Part shown: positions 9,103-18,596 of the stretch, piece after piece
Layout of the letters: every line of letters begins with the position of its first letter
How positions within the stretch are numbered: position 1 is the stretch's first letter
Assembly (NCBI RefSeq): GCF_014851675.1
Contig: NZ_JACVAE010000005.1
Location: 62,001-126,000 of the forward strand
DNA: 64,000 nucleotides
Direction of reading: 5' to 3'
Source of the DNA: Rhizobium sp. ARZ01
GTDB taxonomy: Bacteria > Pseudomonadota > Alphaproteobacteria > Rhizobiales > Rhizobiaceae
The notes under the pieces: generated by a model
The model's input: only the letters and a program-made list of their open reading frames with translations
Databases searched by the model: none
Told to the model about the DNA's origin: nothing
Program-made: the position numbers and the translations under genes

Positions 9103-10024
9103 AATCTTGCTGGTCAGTTCACTGCTTGCGGCTGGTATCCGGTTGGCTGTGCCGATTGCGTTCGCGTCTATAGGCGAGACCATCTCGCAGCGGGCAGGCG
9201 TGATTAATGTCGGCATCGAAGGCATCATGCTGGTGGGTGCCTTCGTCGCGGTGTGGCTGACGGTGATATCAGGAAATGCGTGGATAGGGTTGTTCGCCGC
9301 TGTCGTGGCCGGCATGGTCATGGCCGCGATCCACGCCTATTTTGCAGTCATACTCAAGGTCGAACAGATTGTTGCCGGTATAGCTCTGCTGTTTTTTGGG
9401 CTGGGTATTTCCGGGTACGGATTTCGTCTGACAATAGGCGCTTGGGGTACAGCTGTGCCAGTACCGGGGTTCGAGCAGTTGAATGTCCTGGGGATGGCGA
9501 ACGTCCCCGTCGTAGGACCAATCCTGTTCGGGCAACATGCGCTCGTCTATGTGATGGTTGGACTTACGGTCCTCATTGCCTGGATGCTGCGTGCAACACG
9601 GCTCGGCCTTATCATCAAGGGGGCCGGAGACTATCCGAACGCCATCGATGCTGTCGGGATCAATGTGGATAGAACACGGATAATCTGCACTGTGGCAAGT
9701 GGCGCTTTTGCCGCTGTCGGAGGCGCATTCCTCTCCACGGCGCATCTTTGGGGCTTTGTCGAGGGGATGACGGCGGGGCGAGGCTTCCTAGCAATAGCGT
9801 GCGTGGTCTTCGGCAGGTGGAATCCGGTGTTGGGAGTGATCATTGCGCTGATCTTTGGTATCGCCGATGCCGCACAGATCAGGTTGCAATCCTACTTTCC
9901 AGGTATTCCCTACCAGTTCTTCGTCATCGTTCCCTATTTGGTAGCCATTCTATCGATCGCCATCGGATCGAGACGTGCGAGGACACCGGCTGCATTGGGT
10001 GTCCCGTTCCGCAAGGCGGTTTGA
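9095..10024 (+). CDS. ABC transporter permease (BMP/nucleoside type), second subunit
   Basis: Inner-membrane permease of 309 residues, partner of the preceding permease. The start ATG at 9095 follows AAGGAGG and overlaps the end of the previous gene. The family block PIAFASIGETISQRAGVINVG near residues 20 to 40 is clear, followed by IEGIMLVGAF and repeated hydrophobic helices. It is the last gene of the operon that begins with hyuA; the next recognised gene, pntA, is about 295 bases away. Confidence 0.92.
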   Translation: MDEILLVSSLLAAGIRLAVPIAFASIGETISQRAGVINVGIEGIMLVGAFVAVWLTVISGNAWIGLFAAVVAGMVMAAIHAYFAVILKVEQIVAGIALLFFGLGISGYGFRLTIGAWGTAVPVPGFEQLNVLGMANVPVVGPILFGQHALVYVMVGLTVLIAWMLRATRLGLIIKGAGDYPNAIDAVGINVDRTRIICTVASGAFAAVGGAFLSTAHLWGFVEGMTAGRGFLAIACVVFGRWNPVLGVIIALIFGIADAAQIRLQSYFPGIPYQFFVIVPYLVAILSIAIGSRRARTPAALGVPFRKAV

Positions 10025-10318
10025 GAATTGAAGTGGATGTCGACCAATAGGCTCGTGTCGGTGTTGCACCATGCAGCTTCGAGAAGGCGGCGTGGTTCAA
10101 CAACGATCTGCCTTGGCCACCTGCATTCATGTGCCCTCGTGATCAGAACGCCAGCATTCCGATGCTCTGCCTTGCAGGCCCTTCTCGTGCCCCAGCGGGG
10201 CGAGAGCACATGACCTGCGGCAGCCGCTTGGAGCGGCGCCGATCGGGTCATCCCTGAAGACACTGAGGACGGACTGCAGGCCAGGTAGGACCTGCGGTGC
10301 CATGAAAGGACAAAGACA
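10025..10318. other. Intergenic region between transporter operon and pntA; no gene recognised
   Basis: About 294 bases with short open frames on both strands but no recognisable product or ribosome site except the one for pntA (AAAGGA at 10305-10310). The pntA promoter probably lies here. A TTG start for pntA at 10319 follows the Shine-Dalgarno by 8 bases. Confidence 0.5.
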
Positions 10319-11890
10319 TTGAGGATCGGGACACCGAGGGAAATCTTTGCCGGCGAGGCGCGTGTTGCAATGACGCCGGACTCGGCGCTGCAATTGCAGA
10401 AGCTTGGGCATGAGTGCGTGATCGAGGCCGGGGCGGGCCGGTCGGCGGGCTTTTCCGACGACGCCTATCGCGCCGCCGGCGTGACGGTCGTCGATGATGC
10501 GAGCGCGCTCTTCGCCATTGCCGATGTGGTCACCAAGGTGCGGCCGCCGGCGCCGTCCGAGATTGCGCGCCTATTGTCTGGCCAAACGCTGATCTCCTTC
10601 TTTTATTCGGCCCAGAACGGAGAGCTCTTGGCGCGCGCTCGCGTCAGCGGGGCAACCGTCATCGCCATGGACATGGTGCCGCGCATTTCCCGCGCCCAGA
10701 AGATGGACGCGCTGTCGTCGATGGCCAACATCGCCGGCTACCGCGCCGTCATCGAGGCCGGCAACAATTTTGGTCGCTTCTTCACCGGCCAGGTGACCGC
10801 CGCCGGCAAGATCCCGCCGGCCAAGGTGCTGGTGATCGGCGCGGGTGTCGCCGGTCTGGCGGCGATCGGCACCAGCGTCTCGCTCGGCGCCATCACCTAT
10901 GCCTTTGACGTGCGCCCGGAAGTGGCCGAGCAGATCGAATCGATGGGCGCCGAGTTTGTCTTCCTCGACTTCGCCGAGCAGCAGGATGGCGCGGCCACCG
11001 GCGGCTATGCCGCCCCGTCCTCGCCGGAGTTTCGTGAAAAGCAGCTCGCCAAGTTCCGCGAACTCGCACCTGAGATCGACATCGTCATCACGACGGCGCT
11101 GATCCCGGGCCGCGATGCGCCAAAGCTGTGGCTTGCCGACATGGTGGCGGCGATGAAGCCCGGCTCGGTGGTCGTCGACCTCGCCGCCGAGCGCGGCGGC
11201 AACTGCGAGCTGACGGTGGCCGACCAGAAGGTGGTCTCGGACAACGGTGTCACCGTCGTCGGCTACACCGATTTCCCGAGCCGCATGGCCGCTCAGGCCT
11301 CAATGCTCTATGCCAACAACATCCGCCACATGCTGGCCGACCTGACGCCGGGCAAGGACGGCGTCATCGTGCACAACATGGAGGACGACGTCATCCGCGG
11401 CGCGACGGTGGCCCATAAGGGCGCGATCACCTATCCGCCGCCGCCGCCGAAGGTCCAGGCGATCGCCGCGCAGAAGCCGCAAGAAAAGGCCAAGGAGCTT
11501 ACTCCGGAGGAGAAGCGCGCGCAGGAACTGGCCGCCTTCAAGGCGCAGACGAAGAACCAGGTCGGCCTTTTGGCCGTCGGCACGGCGCTGCTGCTTCTCG
11601 TCGGCGCCTATGCGCCGGCGAGCTTCATGAGCCATTTCGTCGTCTTCATGCTCGCCTGCTTCGTCGGCTTCCAGGTGATTTGGAACGTCTCGCATTCGCT
11701 GCACACGCCGCTGATGGCGGTGACGAACGCCATTTCCGGCATCGTCATCCTCGGTGCGCTCCTGCAGATCGGCTCCGGCAACCGGCTGGTCGTGCTCTTG
11801 GCGTCGCTGTCGGTGCTGATCGCCACGATCAACATCGTCGGCGGGTTCTTGGTGACGCGACGCATGCTCGCCATGTTCCAGAAGTCGTGA
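10319..11890 (+). CDS. pntA: NAD(P) transhydrogenase subunit alpha (PntA, undivided form)
   Basis: Proton-translocating transhydrogenase alpha subunit, 523 residues, which couples hydride transfer between NADH and NADP+ to proton movement. The start is TTG 10319, preceded by AAAGGA. Residues 1 to about 375 are the NAD-binding domain I ([20 protein letters not shown]; the Rossmann block [15 protein letters not shown] near residue 170; [10 protein letters not shown]). A charged linker around residues 385 to 410 leads to about four membrane helices (for example [17 protein letters not shown]). Many rhizobia split this protein into PntAA and PntAB; here it is a single chain like the enterobacterial PntA. 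pntB follows after 19 bases. Confidence 0.96.
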   Translation: MRIGTPREIFAGEARVAMTPDSALQLQKLGHECVIEAGAGRSAGFSDDAYRAAGVTVVDDASALFAIADVVTKVRPPAPSEIARLLSGQTLISFFYSAQNGELLARARVSGATVIAMDMVPRISRAQKMDALSSMANIAGYRAVIEAGNNFGRFFTGQVTAAGKIPPAKVLVIGAGVAGLAAIGTSVSLGAITYAFDVRPEVAEQIESMGAEFVFLDFAEQQDGAATGGYAAPSSPEFREKQLAKFRELAPEIDIVITTALIPGRDAPKLWLADMVAAMKPGSVVVDLAAERGGNCELTVADQKVVSDNGVTVVGYTDFPSRMAAQASMLYANNIRHMLADLTPGKDGVIVHNMEDDVIRGATVAHKGAITYPPPPPKVQAIAAQKPQEKAKELTPEEKRAQELAAFKAQTKNQVGLLAVGTALLLLVGAYAPASFMSHFVVFMLACFVGFQVIWNVSHSLHTPLMAVTNAISGIVILGALLQIGSGNRLVVLLASLSVLIATINIVGGFLVTRRMLAMFQKS

Positions 11891-11909
11891 TCGGGGAGGG
11901 GAAAACATC

Positions 11910-13346
11910 ATGACGATCGGTATCGTTTCGGCTGCCTATCTGGCAGCAGCAGTTCTGTTCATCCTCTCTCTCGGCGGCTTGTCCGGCCAGGAGAGCGCCA
12001 AGCGCGCCGTCTGGTATGGCATAACAGGCATGGCGCTGGCGGTTGTCGCCACCGTGTTCGGCCCCGGCGTCGGCCATCGGGGTATCATCGTCTTGATGAT
12101 CGCCGGCGGTTCGCTGATGGGCTACTACGTCGCTGCCCGCGTGCAGATGACAGAAATGCCGCAGCTGGTGGCGGCGCTCCACTCCTTCGTCGGTTTGGCC
12201 GCCGTCTTCATCGGTTTCAACGCCGAGCTGGAACTCGGCACCGTGCTGGAGCTCAAGGCCGCCGGTGGCGACCTTAGCAAACTCGCCGGGTTTGCCGAGA
12301 AGCTCGCCCCAAAGGATGCGGTCGAGATTGCCATACTTAAGGTCGAGGTGTTCCTTGGCGTCTTCATCGGCGCGGTGACCTTCACCGGTTCGGTGATCGC
12401 CTTTTGCAAGCTCGCCGGCAAGGTCGACGGCAAGGCGAGGAAGTTGCCCGGCGGGCATCTTCTCAATGCCACAGCCGCGCTTGCCTCGCTGGTTCTCCTG
12501 GTGGTGTTCTGCAACGGCGCCGCGATATGGGCGTTGGTTCTCATGACGCTGCTCGCCTTCTTCATCGGCTACCACCTGATTATGGGTATCGGCGGCGCCG
12601 ACATGCCCGTCGTCGTCTCGATGCTCAACAGCTATTCCGGCTGGGCGGCGGCGGCGATCGGCTTCACGCTCGGCAACGATCTTTTGATCGTCACCGGCGC
12701 GCTGGTCGGCTCGTCGGGTGCGATCCTCTCCTACATCATGTGCAAGGCGATGAACCGCTCGTTCATCTCGGTCATCCTCGGCGGCTTCGGCGGCACAACC
12801 GGCCCATCGATGGAGATCGTCGGCGAGCAGATCGCGATCGACGCCGACGGCGTCGCTTCCGCCCTCAACGAGGCCGACAGCGTCGTCATCGTGCCGGGCT
12901 ACGGCATGGCTGTGGCGCAGGCTCAACAGGCCGTTTCCGAACTCACGCGCAAGCTGCGTGCGTCCGGCAAGACTGTCCGCTTCGCCATCCACCCGGTGGC
13001 CGGCCGGCTTCCGGGGCACATGAACGTGCTGCTCGCTGAGGCCAAAGTGCCCTATGACATTGTCTTGGAAATGGACGAGATCAACGAGGACTTCCCGACG
13101 ACCGACGTCGTCATCGTCATCGGCTCGAACGACATCGTCAACCCGGCCGCCCAGGAAGACCCGAACTCGCCGATCGCCGGCATGCCGGTGCTTGAGGTGT
13201 GGAAGGCCAAGCAGGTGTTCGTCTCCAAGCGTGGCCAGGGCACCGGCTATTCCGGCATCGAGAACCCGCTGTTCTACAAGGACAACACCCGCATGTTCTA
13301 CGGTGACGCCCGCGAGTCGATCAGCAAGCTTCTACCCGCTGTTTGA
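11910..13346 (+). CDS. pntB: NAD(P) transhydrogenase subunit beta (PntB)
   Basis: Beta subunit, 478 residues. The first about 260 residues carry membrane helices of the proton channel domain II ([38 protein letters not shown]). The rest is the NADP-binding domain III with [15 protein letters not shown] near residue 327 and [16 protein letters not shown] near residue 403, both diagnostic. The start at 11910 follows GGGGAGGGG. It provides NADPH from NADH using the proton gradient. Co-transcribed with pntA. Confidence 0.97.
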   Translation: MTIGIVSAAYLAAAVLFILSLGGLSGQESAKRAVWYGITGMALAVVATVFGPGVGHRGIIVLMIAGGSLMGYYVAARVQMTEMPQLVAALHSFVGLAAVFIGFNAELELGTVLELKAAGGDLSKLAGFAEKLAPKDAVEIAILKVEVFLGVFIGAVTFTGSVIAFCKLAGKVDGKARKLPGGHLLNATAALASLVLLVVFCNGAAIWALVLMTLLAFFIGYHLIMGIGGADMPVVVSMLNSYSGWAAAAIGFTLGNDLLIVTGALVGSSGAILSYIMCKAMNRSFISVILGGFGGTTGPSMEIVGEQIAIDADGVASALNEADSVVIVPGYGMAVAQAQQAVSELTRKLRASGKTVRFAIHPVAGRLPGHMNVLLAEAKVPYDIVLEMDEINEDFPTTDVVIVIGSNDIVNPAAQEDPNSPIAGMPVLEVWKAKQVFVSKRGQGTGYSGIENPLFYKDNTRMFYGDARESISKLLPAV

Positions 13347-13410
13347 ACCACTGCGCCACCCGCGCACCGCAAACAGCCGACGAATTCCTGCTTTCGCGCG
13401 GAAAATCTAC

Positions 13411-13462
13411 CAGACCTGCGTCCCCGGCTAAGATAGCAATCTTGGCCGGGGACGCAGGTCTG
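13411..13462. terminator. Long perfect hairpin downstream of pntB
   Basis: Arms 13411-13428 and 13445-13462 are an 18-bp perfect inverted repeat. After one mismatched position the inner AAGAT/ATCTT continues the stem, leaving a 4-base loop AGCA. It begins 64 bases after the pntB stop. No run of T follows, so it may stabilise the mRNA 3' end or act as a bidirectional stop instead of being a classical intrinsic terminator. It could also be a dispersed palindromic repeat. Confidence 0.55.
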
Positions 13463-13911
13463 CGCGCCGTTCGAAAGGAGCTCAGCGCGATCGACAGTCC
13501 GACGCCCTATCCCAGGTTAACGTGACTGGCCAACGCAATGTGCGTTTCTCAGCGCTCAAGAGTTCCATAATTTGTCTTACGCAATTTTTCTTATCATATT
13601 GAAAAACACGGAGAAATAGCCTTCTCAGTGTTGCGATTTGAGGCGTGGCTCCTGCGCGTCGAGGCCAGTGCAAGACGGGCTTTGACTAGACGCCGGCAAT
13701 CGAGCGCCAAGACTGTACACCGAAAGCAACCCAATCCCGCTGTTGGTGATGGCGTCCTGGATCAGGCCCGGATCTCCGTCGATCAACCCTCAAGGGGTCG
13801 GCTAGCAAGCTGCCGCCGCTGCGACTTCGTCTTCGCGGTGATCGCGACCGTCCCTGTTCCTTTGAGGAGCCATCAGCGGGAATTGGCCCGCTTCCGATGG
13901 AGCACCCAAAC
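13463..13911. other. Intergenic region, boundary of the plasmid maintenance segment
   Basis: No recognisable gene. An A/T-rich stretch (about 13560-13620) may hold promoters. A separated inverted repeat, CCCGCTG plus ATGGC (13736-13742 and 13749-13753) against GCCATCAGCGGG (13869-13880), could fold a structured leader for the small gene at 13912. Confidence 0.4.
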
Positions 13912-14088
13912 ATGGCACACGATCTTTCCCTCGCTCAGTCGCATGCCTTCCACCTCTGCAAGGACCTGATGGTCCCCATCACACTTTTCAAATCCGGCGA
14001 TGAATTCGGCGTCCTTCCGTCCGACGAACTCGATGACGAAGACGATCTTGAGATCGTGCATGAGTATTTCCCGCGCGGGTCTCATTGA
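13912..14088 (+). CDS. Small acidic protein of unknown function
   Basis: A 58-residue protein starting MAHDLSLAQSHAFHL, with a very acidic C-terminal half (PSDELDDEDDLEIVHEYF). ATG 13912 is preferred to ATG 13897 because GGAG lies 9 bases before it. Comparable small acidic ORFs sit beside Toprim/DUF1419/ArdC modules on rhizobial plasmids, so it is probably a real gene, but I do not recognise a named family. Confidence 0.55.
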   Translation: MAHDLSLAQSHAFHLCKDLMVPITLFKSGDEFGVLPSDELDDEDDLEIVHEYFPRGSH

Positions 14089-14272
14089 GACCCGCTTGTC
14101 CCTGCCGCTGGCGACCTGTCGGCCGCAAGAGAAGCTACGCCGCAGCACTCAGCTGCAACTTTTGTCAGTTGCGTGCAGCGCCCTTGCACCTTCCGCTCTT
14201 CGCGGCGGGCTGATTTTGGCCCGCGACTTGCGGGAAGGAAGAAGGGACGGCCGCGCTGCGGCCGAAGAGAAA

Positions 14273-15298
14273 ATGAAGCGAGAAGATATAGAGGCGCTGC
14301 GCGCAAAGGTGTTGCGAGGCCCTGCTGGAACGGGCTGGCTATGAGATCGATCTCAAGGAAAGCACACGCCGTGCCGTTAAATACCGGCAGGGCGGCAACA
14401 TCATTATTGTCACGCATGCCGGGCGCGGATGGTTCGATCCGCTCAGCGACGACAAAGGAGATGTCTTCGGCCTTGCGATGTTTCTCGACAACATTCCTTT
14501 TCCGTCGGCGGCAGAAGCAGTCGCGTCGCTCGTCGGGTTTCAGCTGTCTCGGCCGGAGTGGAGGCCGTCGCGGTCCTCGGAGACGGGAGAAAACATCGGC
14601 GAGCGTTGGCGAGGCCGGCGCGTCCCCTCGCCCGGATCCGGTGCCTGGCGCTACCTCTGCCGGGTACGCTGGATTCCGACAGGCGTCGTCCGGCAGGCAA
14701 TCCGAGAAGGTGTCCTCCGAGAAGGACCTTTCGGAAGCATGTGGGCGGCTCTTGTCGATAGCGACGGGCACGTCGTAGGTTGGGAGGAGCGCGGTCCCGA
14801 CTGGCGCGGCTTTTCGACCAGAGGATCAAAGGTTCTGTCCGGTTCGGACCGAGCGATGCCACTCGCCTTTGCGTCACAGAAGCCGCGATCGACGCGATGA
14901 GCCTTGCAGCCATCGAAGGTTCGCGGGAGCACACGCTCTATCTCAGTACCGGCGGGGATTGGTCGCCGGCAACAGACGCAGCTCTTGGCGTACTGGCTGC
15001 GCGACCGGGGCTTAAGCTTGTCGCCGCCACCGATTCCAATTCTCAAGGGGAGGTCTACGCCGACCGGCTGCGCGCCATTGCGGAGAACGTCGGCAGTGAC
15101 TGGCAGCGTCTCCGGCCGCCGGCAGACGACTGGAACGAGGCTCTCCAGAACAAGGAAAAGGAAAATCGGGAAAGAAGGACGAAGAGGGAAGAGAAGCGTG
15201 CCGCATGCGCGCCGGTCGCGTCAAGGGAGGCTTCGCCCGGCGTGCGCCGGCCCTTGACCCGGCCGGACACGAGGTCGGCAACGCGGAAGGGGCCATGA
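14273..15298 (+). pseudogene. Toprim/DUF3991-type primase-like protein, broken by two frameshifts
   Basis: Remnant of a plasmid-borne DUF3991/Toprim protein. It opens MKREDIEALRAKV at 14273. Near 14312 the conserved reading (EALLERAGYEIDLKEST, HAGRGWFDPLSDDKGDVF) continues in a different frame, without a start of its own. Near 14838 it shifts again into FGPSDATRLCVTEAAIDAMS, the Toprim portion, which runs to 15298 and ends in a basic tail. The first shift fits loss of two bases or gain of one, the second loss of one T. Both changes lie inside conserved sequence, so a full-length product is unlikely unless the assembly has errors. Confidence 0.75.
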
Positions 15299-15370
15299 AG
15301 GACTGAAGAGGATGGTGAGGTCGTAACGACAGTACCGCCTTCGGTCCAAAACCCCGAAAGGATCGGGCTG

Positions 15371-16106
15371 ATGACCTCGACAATCCTCCTCCGCAAAGTG
15401 TTCCAGGGCGTGGCCAAGCGCTCCGACATGTTCTGCATGTTCGACCGGCACGCGAAGCGCCCTGATCGCTTCGATGGCGACCAGTCGGCAATCTATGCCG
15501 GCGAGTGGTTCGAGATCGACGATCTCTCCTACACCTACATGCTCGACATCCTGCCGCCGCTGTGGATGCGCGACCGGCTCGGTGACCTCTGCTTTCTTCG
15601 CAATCCGGATCGATGAGGCTATCCGCTACTTCCACAGCTATTGCGACCTCTCAGATTCGCACTCTGTGGAAGCAATGCGCTCGACGATTGTCACGCGCGA
15701 AAGCCGACCGGTCCGGGCGATGACCCGCGAAGAACGGCTCGAGCATATCTGGAGCACGACCACCGACGACTACCGCGGCTATGCCGGTGAGCGCTGGCCA
15801 GCGCCGATGCAAGGCCATCGCACGGTCATGCTCTATGGCGGCCCGGAAGGCACGTTTCTGAAGCTGCTCGACACACTGACTGACGACGAGATCGCAGCCA
15901 AGTTGCCGGTGCATCTGCGCCACCTCCCCTCGCCGCTGGCTGAGTCGTCGGCGGCGGCCAAGGCCGTAATGGCGAAGAGCGCCGGTTCTTGGTGCCGAGC
16001 GACGAATACGCCGGCCGCGGCAGGTTCGGCTTCGTCATCGATCCGGCTCGTCTACGATGGGCCGTCCTCGTTCATCGGCTGGCGGAGCGGGGAAGATGGG
16101 ACATGA
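15371..16106 (+). pseudogene. DUF1419-family protein with internal deletion and frameshift
   Basis: The first 75 residues (MTSTILLRKVFQGVAKRSDM, then YAGEWFEIDDLSYTYM and ILPPLWMRD) match the start of DUF1419 proteins found on rhizobial plasmids. In this frame translation stops at 15616. The rest (TGSVTSAFFAIRIDEAIRYF, then MTREERLEHIW and KLPVHLRHLP) is encoded in another frame from about 15565. About ten residues that normally join the halves seem to be missing, so the cause looks like a small out-of-frame deletion near 15565. The second frame stays open to 16106 but the family similarity ends near 15970. Confidence 0.7.
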
Positions 16107-16246
16107 CAGTCGCCGGCGCCTCGCAGCCACTGATGAAGGCAGTCGGTGCTCGCCGTGAGATGCAGCACCATCTCGATTGTTTGACCCGGCAGATCGCGGC
16201 GCGCCGTAAGACAGGCGACGACGTTGAAGGTCCAGAGGCGAGCTAA
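15989..16246 (+). CDS. Hypothetical protein, possible gene fragment
   Basis: An 85-codon frame beginning with TTG: VPSDEYAGRGRFGFVIDPAR and then a basic C-terminus. The amino-acid make-up looks protein-like and it lies just after the DUF1419 remnant, but no ribosome site or known family is evident. It may be the truncated start of a once longer gene. Confidence 0.35.
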   Translation: MVPSDEYAGRGRFGFVIDPARLRWAVLVHRLAERGRWDMTVAGASQPLMKAVGARREMQHHLDCLTRQIAARRKTGDDVEGPEAS

Positions 16247-16394
16247 GCGTCGGCTCAACGCCCGACCCAGCCATCAGAAGCTTGTCGAACGCCTCACCTT
16301 CGAGCGGTGGGGCGAACTCGACGCCATCGCAGGCAAGCTGGCGCGGCAAGATCAGGTCATCAATCAGCTCGGGGCATCACGATCATGCCCCTGA
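16224..16394 (+). CDS. Hypothetical small basic protein
   Basis: A 56-codon frame from TTG 16224, rich in Arg and Lys at the start and then amphipathic (LTFERWGELDAIAGKLARQD). It overlaps the preceding frame by 23 bases. The helical, protein-like composition is the only support; it may be a fragment. Confidence 0.3.
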   Translation: MKVQRRAKRRLNARPSHQKLVERLTFERWGELDAIAGKLARQDQVINQLGASRSCP

Positions 16395-16803
16395 GCGCTT
16401 GCGGGCGGCATAAGGCGGACAGGATTCGAGGCGGCCGCGGAACTCGCCTTCTCCATTTCCGGTGTTGGCCACGGTGGCAGGCTTGGCCATGCCGGTATCC
16501 ACTGGCTTCGGGCTGGTGTCGGACCGGGGCCGAACTGCCCTTCTTGTTCGCTGCGGTCTGAACCGTCGGCCGGTCGTTTCAAGGCCGCTGGCGCGCCGCG
16601 GCGCGGCCGGCCCAGCCTCTCTGCGCGAGGACAAGCCCGCGGTCTGCTCAGGTCGAAACCTGCTTGCCCGCAAGCCTGCCCTGCTTGTTCAGCCGAGGCG
16701 GACCTGTGAAGCCGCCCGTCCTTCGCCGGTTCTGGTCGTCCGCATCGAAGGACAGACCGGCACGGGGCCGGAACCGCTTCGGCAAGCCAGGAAAGGTACA
16801 GAC
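16395..16803. other. G/C-rich leader region upstream of 16804 gene
   Basis: No recognisable coding sequence. A long frame from 16462 runs into the next gene but its first part is low-complexity and not protein-like. Short inverted repeats (for example CTTGC/GCAAG near 16660-16675) suggest a structured leader, as also seen before ardC. Confidence 0.4.
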
Positions 16804-17391
16804 ATGGCCAAGCCCATCACCCCAAACCGCTCCAACGCCAGGCAGTCGCAGCTCCGCAAGGGGGCGACCCTCGAAATGGTCCGCCTCACCTGCCCTGATG
16901 CCACCCAGGCGCTCAAAATCGCCGAAAGCTTCGGCGCAGCGATCGTCGACAGCGATGGCATCCGTAGCCTGCATGAGCGGCTGATCGTCGAAACCGCCGA
17001 CAGCCTTTCGGAAGGGCTCGGCGAGAAGGCCATGCAGATCCATTTGCAGCGCATCGTCGGGGCCTTCGTCGGATCGGCGCATGGTGCCGGGCAATTCTAC
17101 TCCCGCGCCGTCACCGAGGCGCGTGACGCGACCGCGAAAGCGTCGAACGATGCCCGCGATGAGGATCTCGACGGTCCGGTCGGCTATGACGGCGCCGCCC
17201 AGCGCAAGCGAGAGTTCGCGGGCGACGTGGGGATCCAGTCCCACGCGCTGCGAATGGCAGCCGAGGGCGCGGTGGCCGCCTACGAACAGGTCGTTGGCGA
17301 AAGCTGGAAGCCCTTCGATCGCCCGGTCGAAAACCCTGGCGCCTCCCTCGATCGCAAGGCGGCAGAGGCACAGATGGCGGCCTTCGGGTGA
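16804..17391 (+). CDS. Conserved plasmid protein of unknown function
   Basis: A 195-residue protein beginning MAKPITPNRSNARQSQLRKG. The start ATG 16804 follows GGAAAGG by a suitable distance; an in-frame extension upstream is rejected as non-protein-like. The body is alpha-helical and Ala-rich (ATLEMVRLTCPDATQALKIA; LHERLIVETADSLSEGLGEK). It lacks a signal peptide or membrane helix. It sits between the Toprim/DUF1419 remnants and ardC, a gene order common on rhizobial plasmids, which suggests a role in plasmid establishment or maintenance. I do not know its biochemical function. Confidence 0.75.
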   Translation: MAKPITPNRSNARQSQLRKGATLEMVRLTCPDATQALKIAESFGAAIVDSDGIRSLHERLIVETADSLSEGLGEKAMQIHLQRIVGAFVGSAHGAGQFYSRAVTEARDATAKASNDARDEDLDGPVGYDGAAQRKREFAGDVGIQSHALRMAAEGAVAAYEQVVGESWKPFDRPVENPGASLDRKAAEAQMAAFG

Positions 17392-17487
17392 CCGCATCGG
17401 CGGGTCCAACCTCGCCTTCTTCTGCTCTTCACGGCTGGTGCCTCCGGGCGCCGGCCTTTTCTTATGTCGAAATGGAGATCCGGAGAG

Positions 17488-17638
17488 GCGCCTATCGCGG
17501 CCCGTCTCGGTCGACGGTCCTGTAGGAGCCGGGCGCCCATGCAACGGCTTCGCCGCCCTCCACGCTGTTGCGGCCGTTCCGGTGCATGGGCATCCGATCG
17601 GCCCCTGACATCGGACCGTGACGGACCGCGATAGGCGC
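17488..17638. repeat. Nested inverted repeats forming a long hairpin before ardC
   Basis: Three nested sets of arms: 17488-17500 with 17626-17638 (13 bp, perfect), 17514-17520 with 17613-17619 (7 bp), and 17535-17548 with 17573-17591 (14 paired bases interrupted by a 4-base bulge). Together they can fold almost the whole 150-base leader into one extended hairpin ending 24 bases before the ardC start. Likely roles are translational control or attenuation of ardC, or a palindromic mobile remnant. Confidence 0.6.
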
Positions 17639-17662
17639 GGTCGTGGAACGGAGAATGAAACT

Positions 17663-18586
17663 ATGAGCAGGAAAACGGACACGGATCGCGCTGACATCTA
17701 CACGCGGATCACCGATCTGATTGTCGAGGATCTCGAACAGGGTGTGCGCCCATGGACGAAACCATGGAGCGCCACCAATACTCATGGCCGCATCAGCCGG
17801 CCGTTGCGCCACAATGGCCTCCCGTACTCAGGCATGAATGTGCTGCTCCTCTGGTCGGAAGGCATGGCGCGTGGCTTTGCCTCGCCCATGTGGATGACCT
17901 TCAGGCAGGCTCTCGAACTTGGAGGTGCTGTGCGGAAGGGCGAGACCGGCTCGACCGTTGTCTTCGCCAGCCGCTTTACCAAGTCCGAGGCTGACGGAAA
18001 CGGAAATGCAGTCGATCGGGAAATCCCGTTCCTGAAGGCGTATGCCGTGTTCAATATTGAGCAAATTGACGGACTGCCTGACAGTTACTATTGCCCGCCG
18101 GCCAAGGTGTTTGATCCGGTAGAGCGGATCGAGACTGCAGATCGATTCTTCCGCAATACCGGCGCCGTGATCCGGCATGGCGGCAACCAAGCCTATTACT
18201 CACCGGTCATGGACTACATCCAGATGCCGCCCTTCGAGGCGTTTCGCGATGCCGCCGGATATGCGGCGGTTCTCAGCCATGAGGCCACGCACTGGACAGC
18301 GGCTGAGCATCGCGTCGGGCGCGATCTAACTCGCTACGGCAAGGATCGAACGGAGCGTGCGCGCGAAGAGCTCATTGCCGAGCTCGGAAGCTGCTTTCTA
18401 TGCGCCGACCTCGGCATCGCACCGGAGCTGGAGCCGCGCCCCGATCACGCTTGCTATCTGCAGTCGTGGCTATCCGTGCTCGCTAACGACAAGCGCGCGA
18501 TCTTTCAGGCGGCCGCACATGCTCAACGCGCCGTCAGCTTCCTGCATTCACTGCAGCCGGGGGCGGAAGTGAAGGCAGCGGCCTGA
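17663..18586 (+). CDS. ardC: ArdC-family antirestriction protein with zincin-like metallopeptidase domain
   Basis: A 307-residue ArdC/DUF1738 protein. The N-terminal ssDNA-binding domain (DUF1738; ADIYTRITDLIVEDLEQG, then RPWTKPWS) covers residues about 8 to 130. The C-terminal peptidase-like domain has the zinc motif HEATH in LSHEATHWT near residue 211 and a downstream glutamate in ELIAELGSCFL. ArdC proteins protect incoming conjugative DNA from restriction in the recipient, fitting a transferable plasmid. ATG 17663 follows GGAGAATGAA. The leader has extensive inverted repeats. Confidence 0.9.
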   Translation: MSRKTDTDRADIYTRITDLIVEDLEQGVRPWTKPWSATNTHGRISRPLRHNGLPYSGMNVLLLWSEGMARGFASPMWMTFRQALELGGAVRKGETGSTVVFASRFTKSEADGNGNAVDREIPFLKAYAVFNIEQIDGLPDSYYCPPAKVFDPVERIETADRFFRNTGAVIRHGGNQAYYSPVMDYIQMPPFEAFRDAAGYAAVLSHEATHWTAAEHRVGRDLTRYGKDRTERAREELIAELGSCFLCADLGIAPELEPRPDHACYLQSWLSVLANDKRAIFQAAAHAQRAVSFLHSLQPGAEVKAAA

Positions 18587-18596
18587 AATTCACCAC

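Noticed and set aside
11829..13019. Long minus-strand frame opposite pntB
   Set aside because: Arg/His/Asp-rich low-complexity translation of a high-G/C gene; a shadow of pntB.
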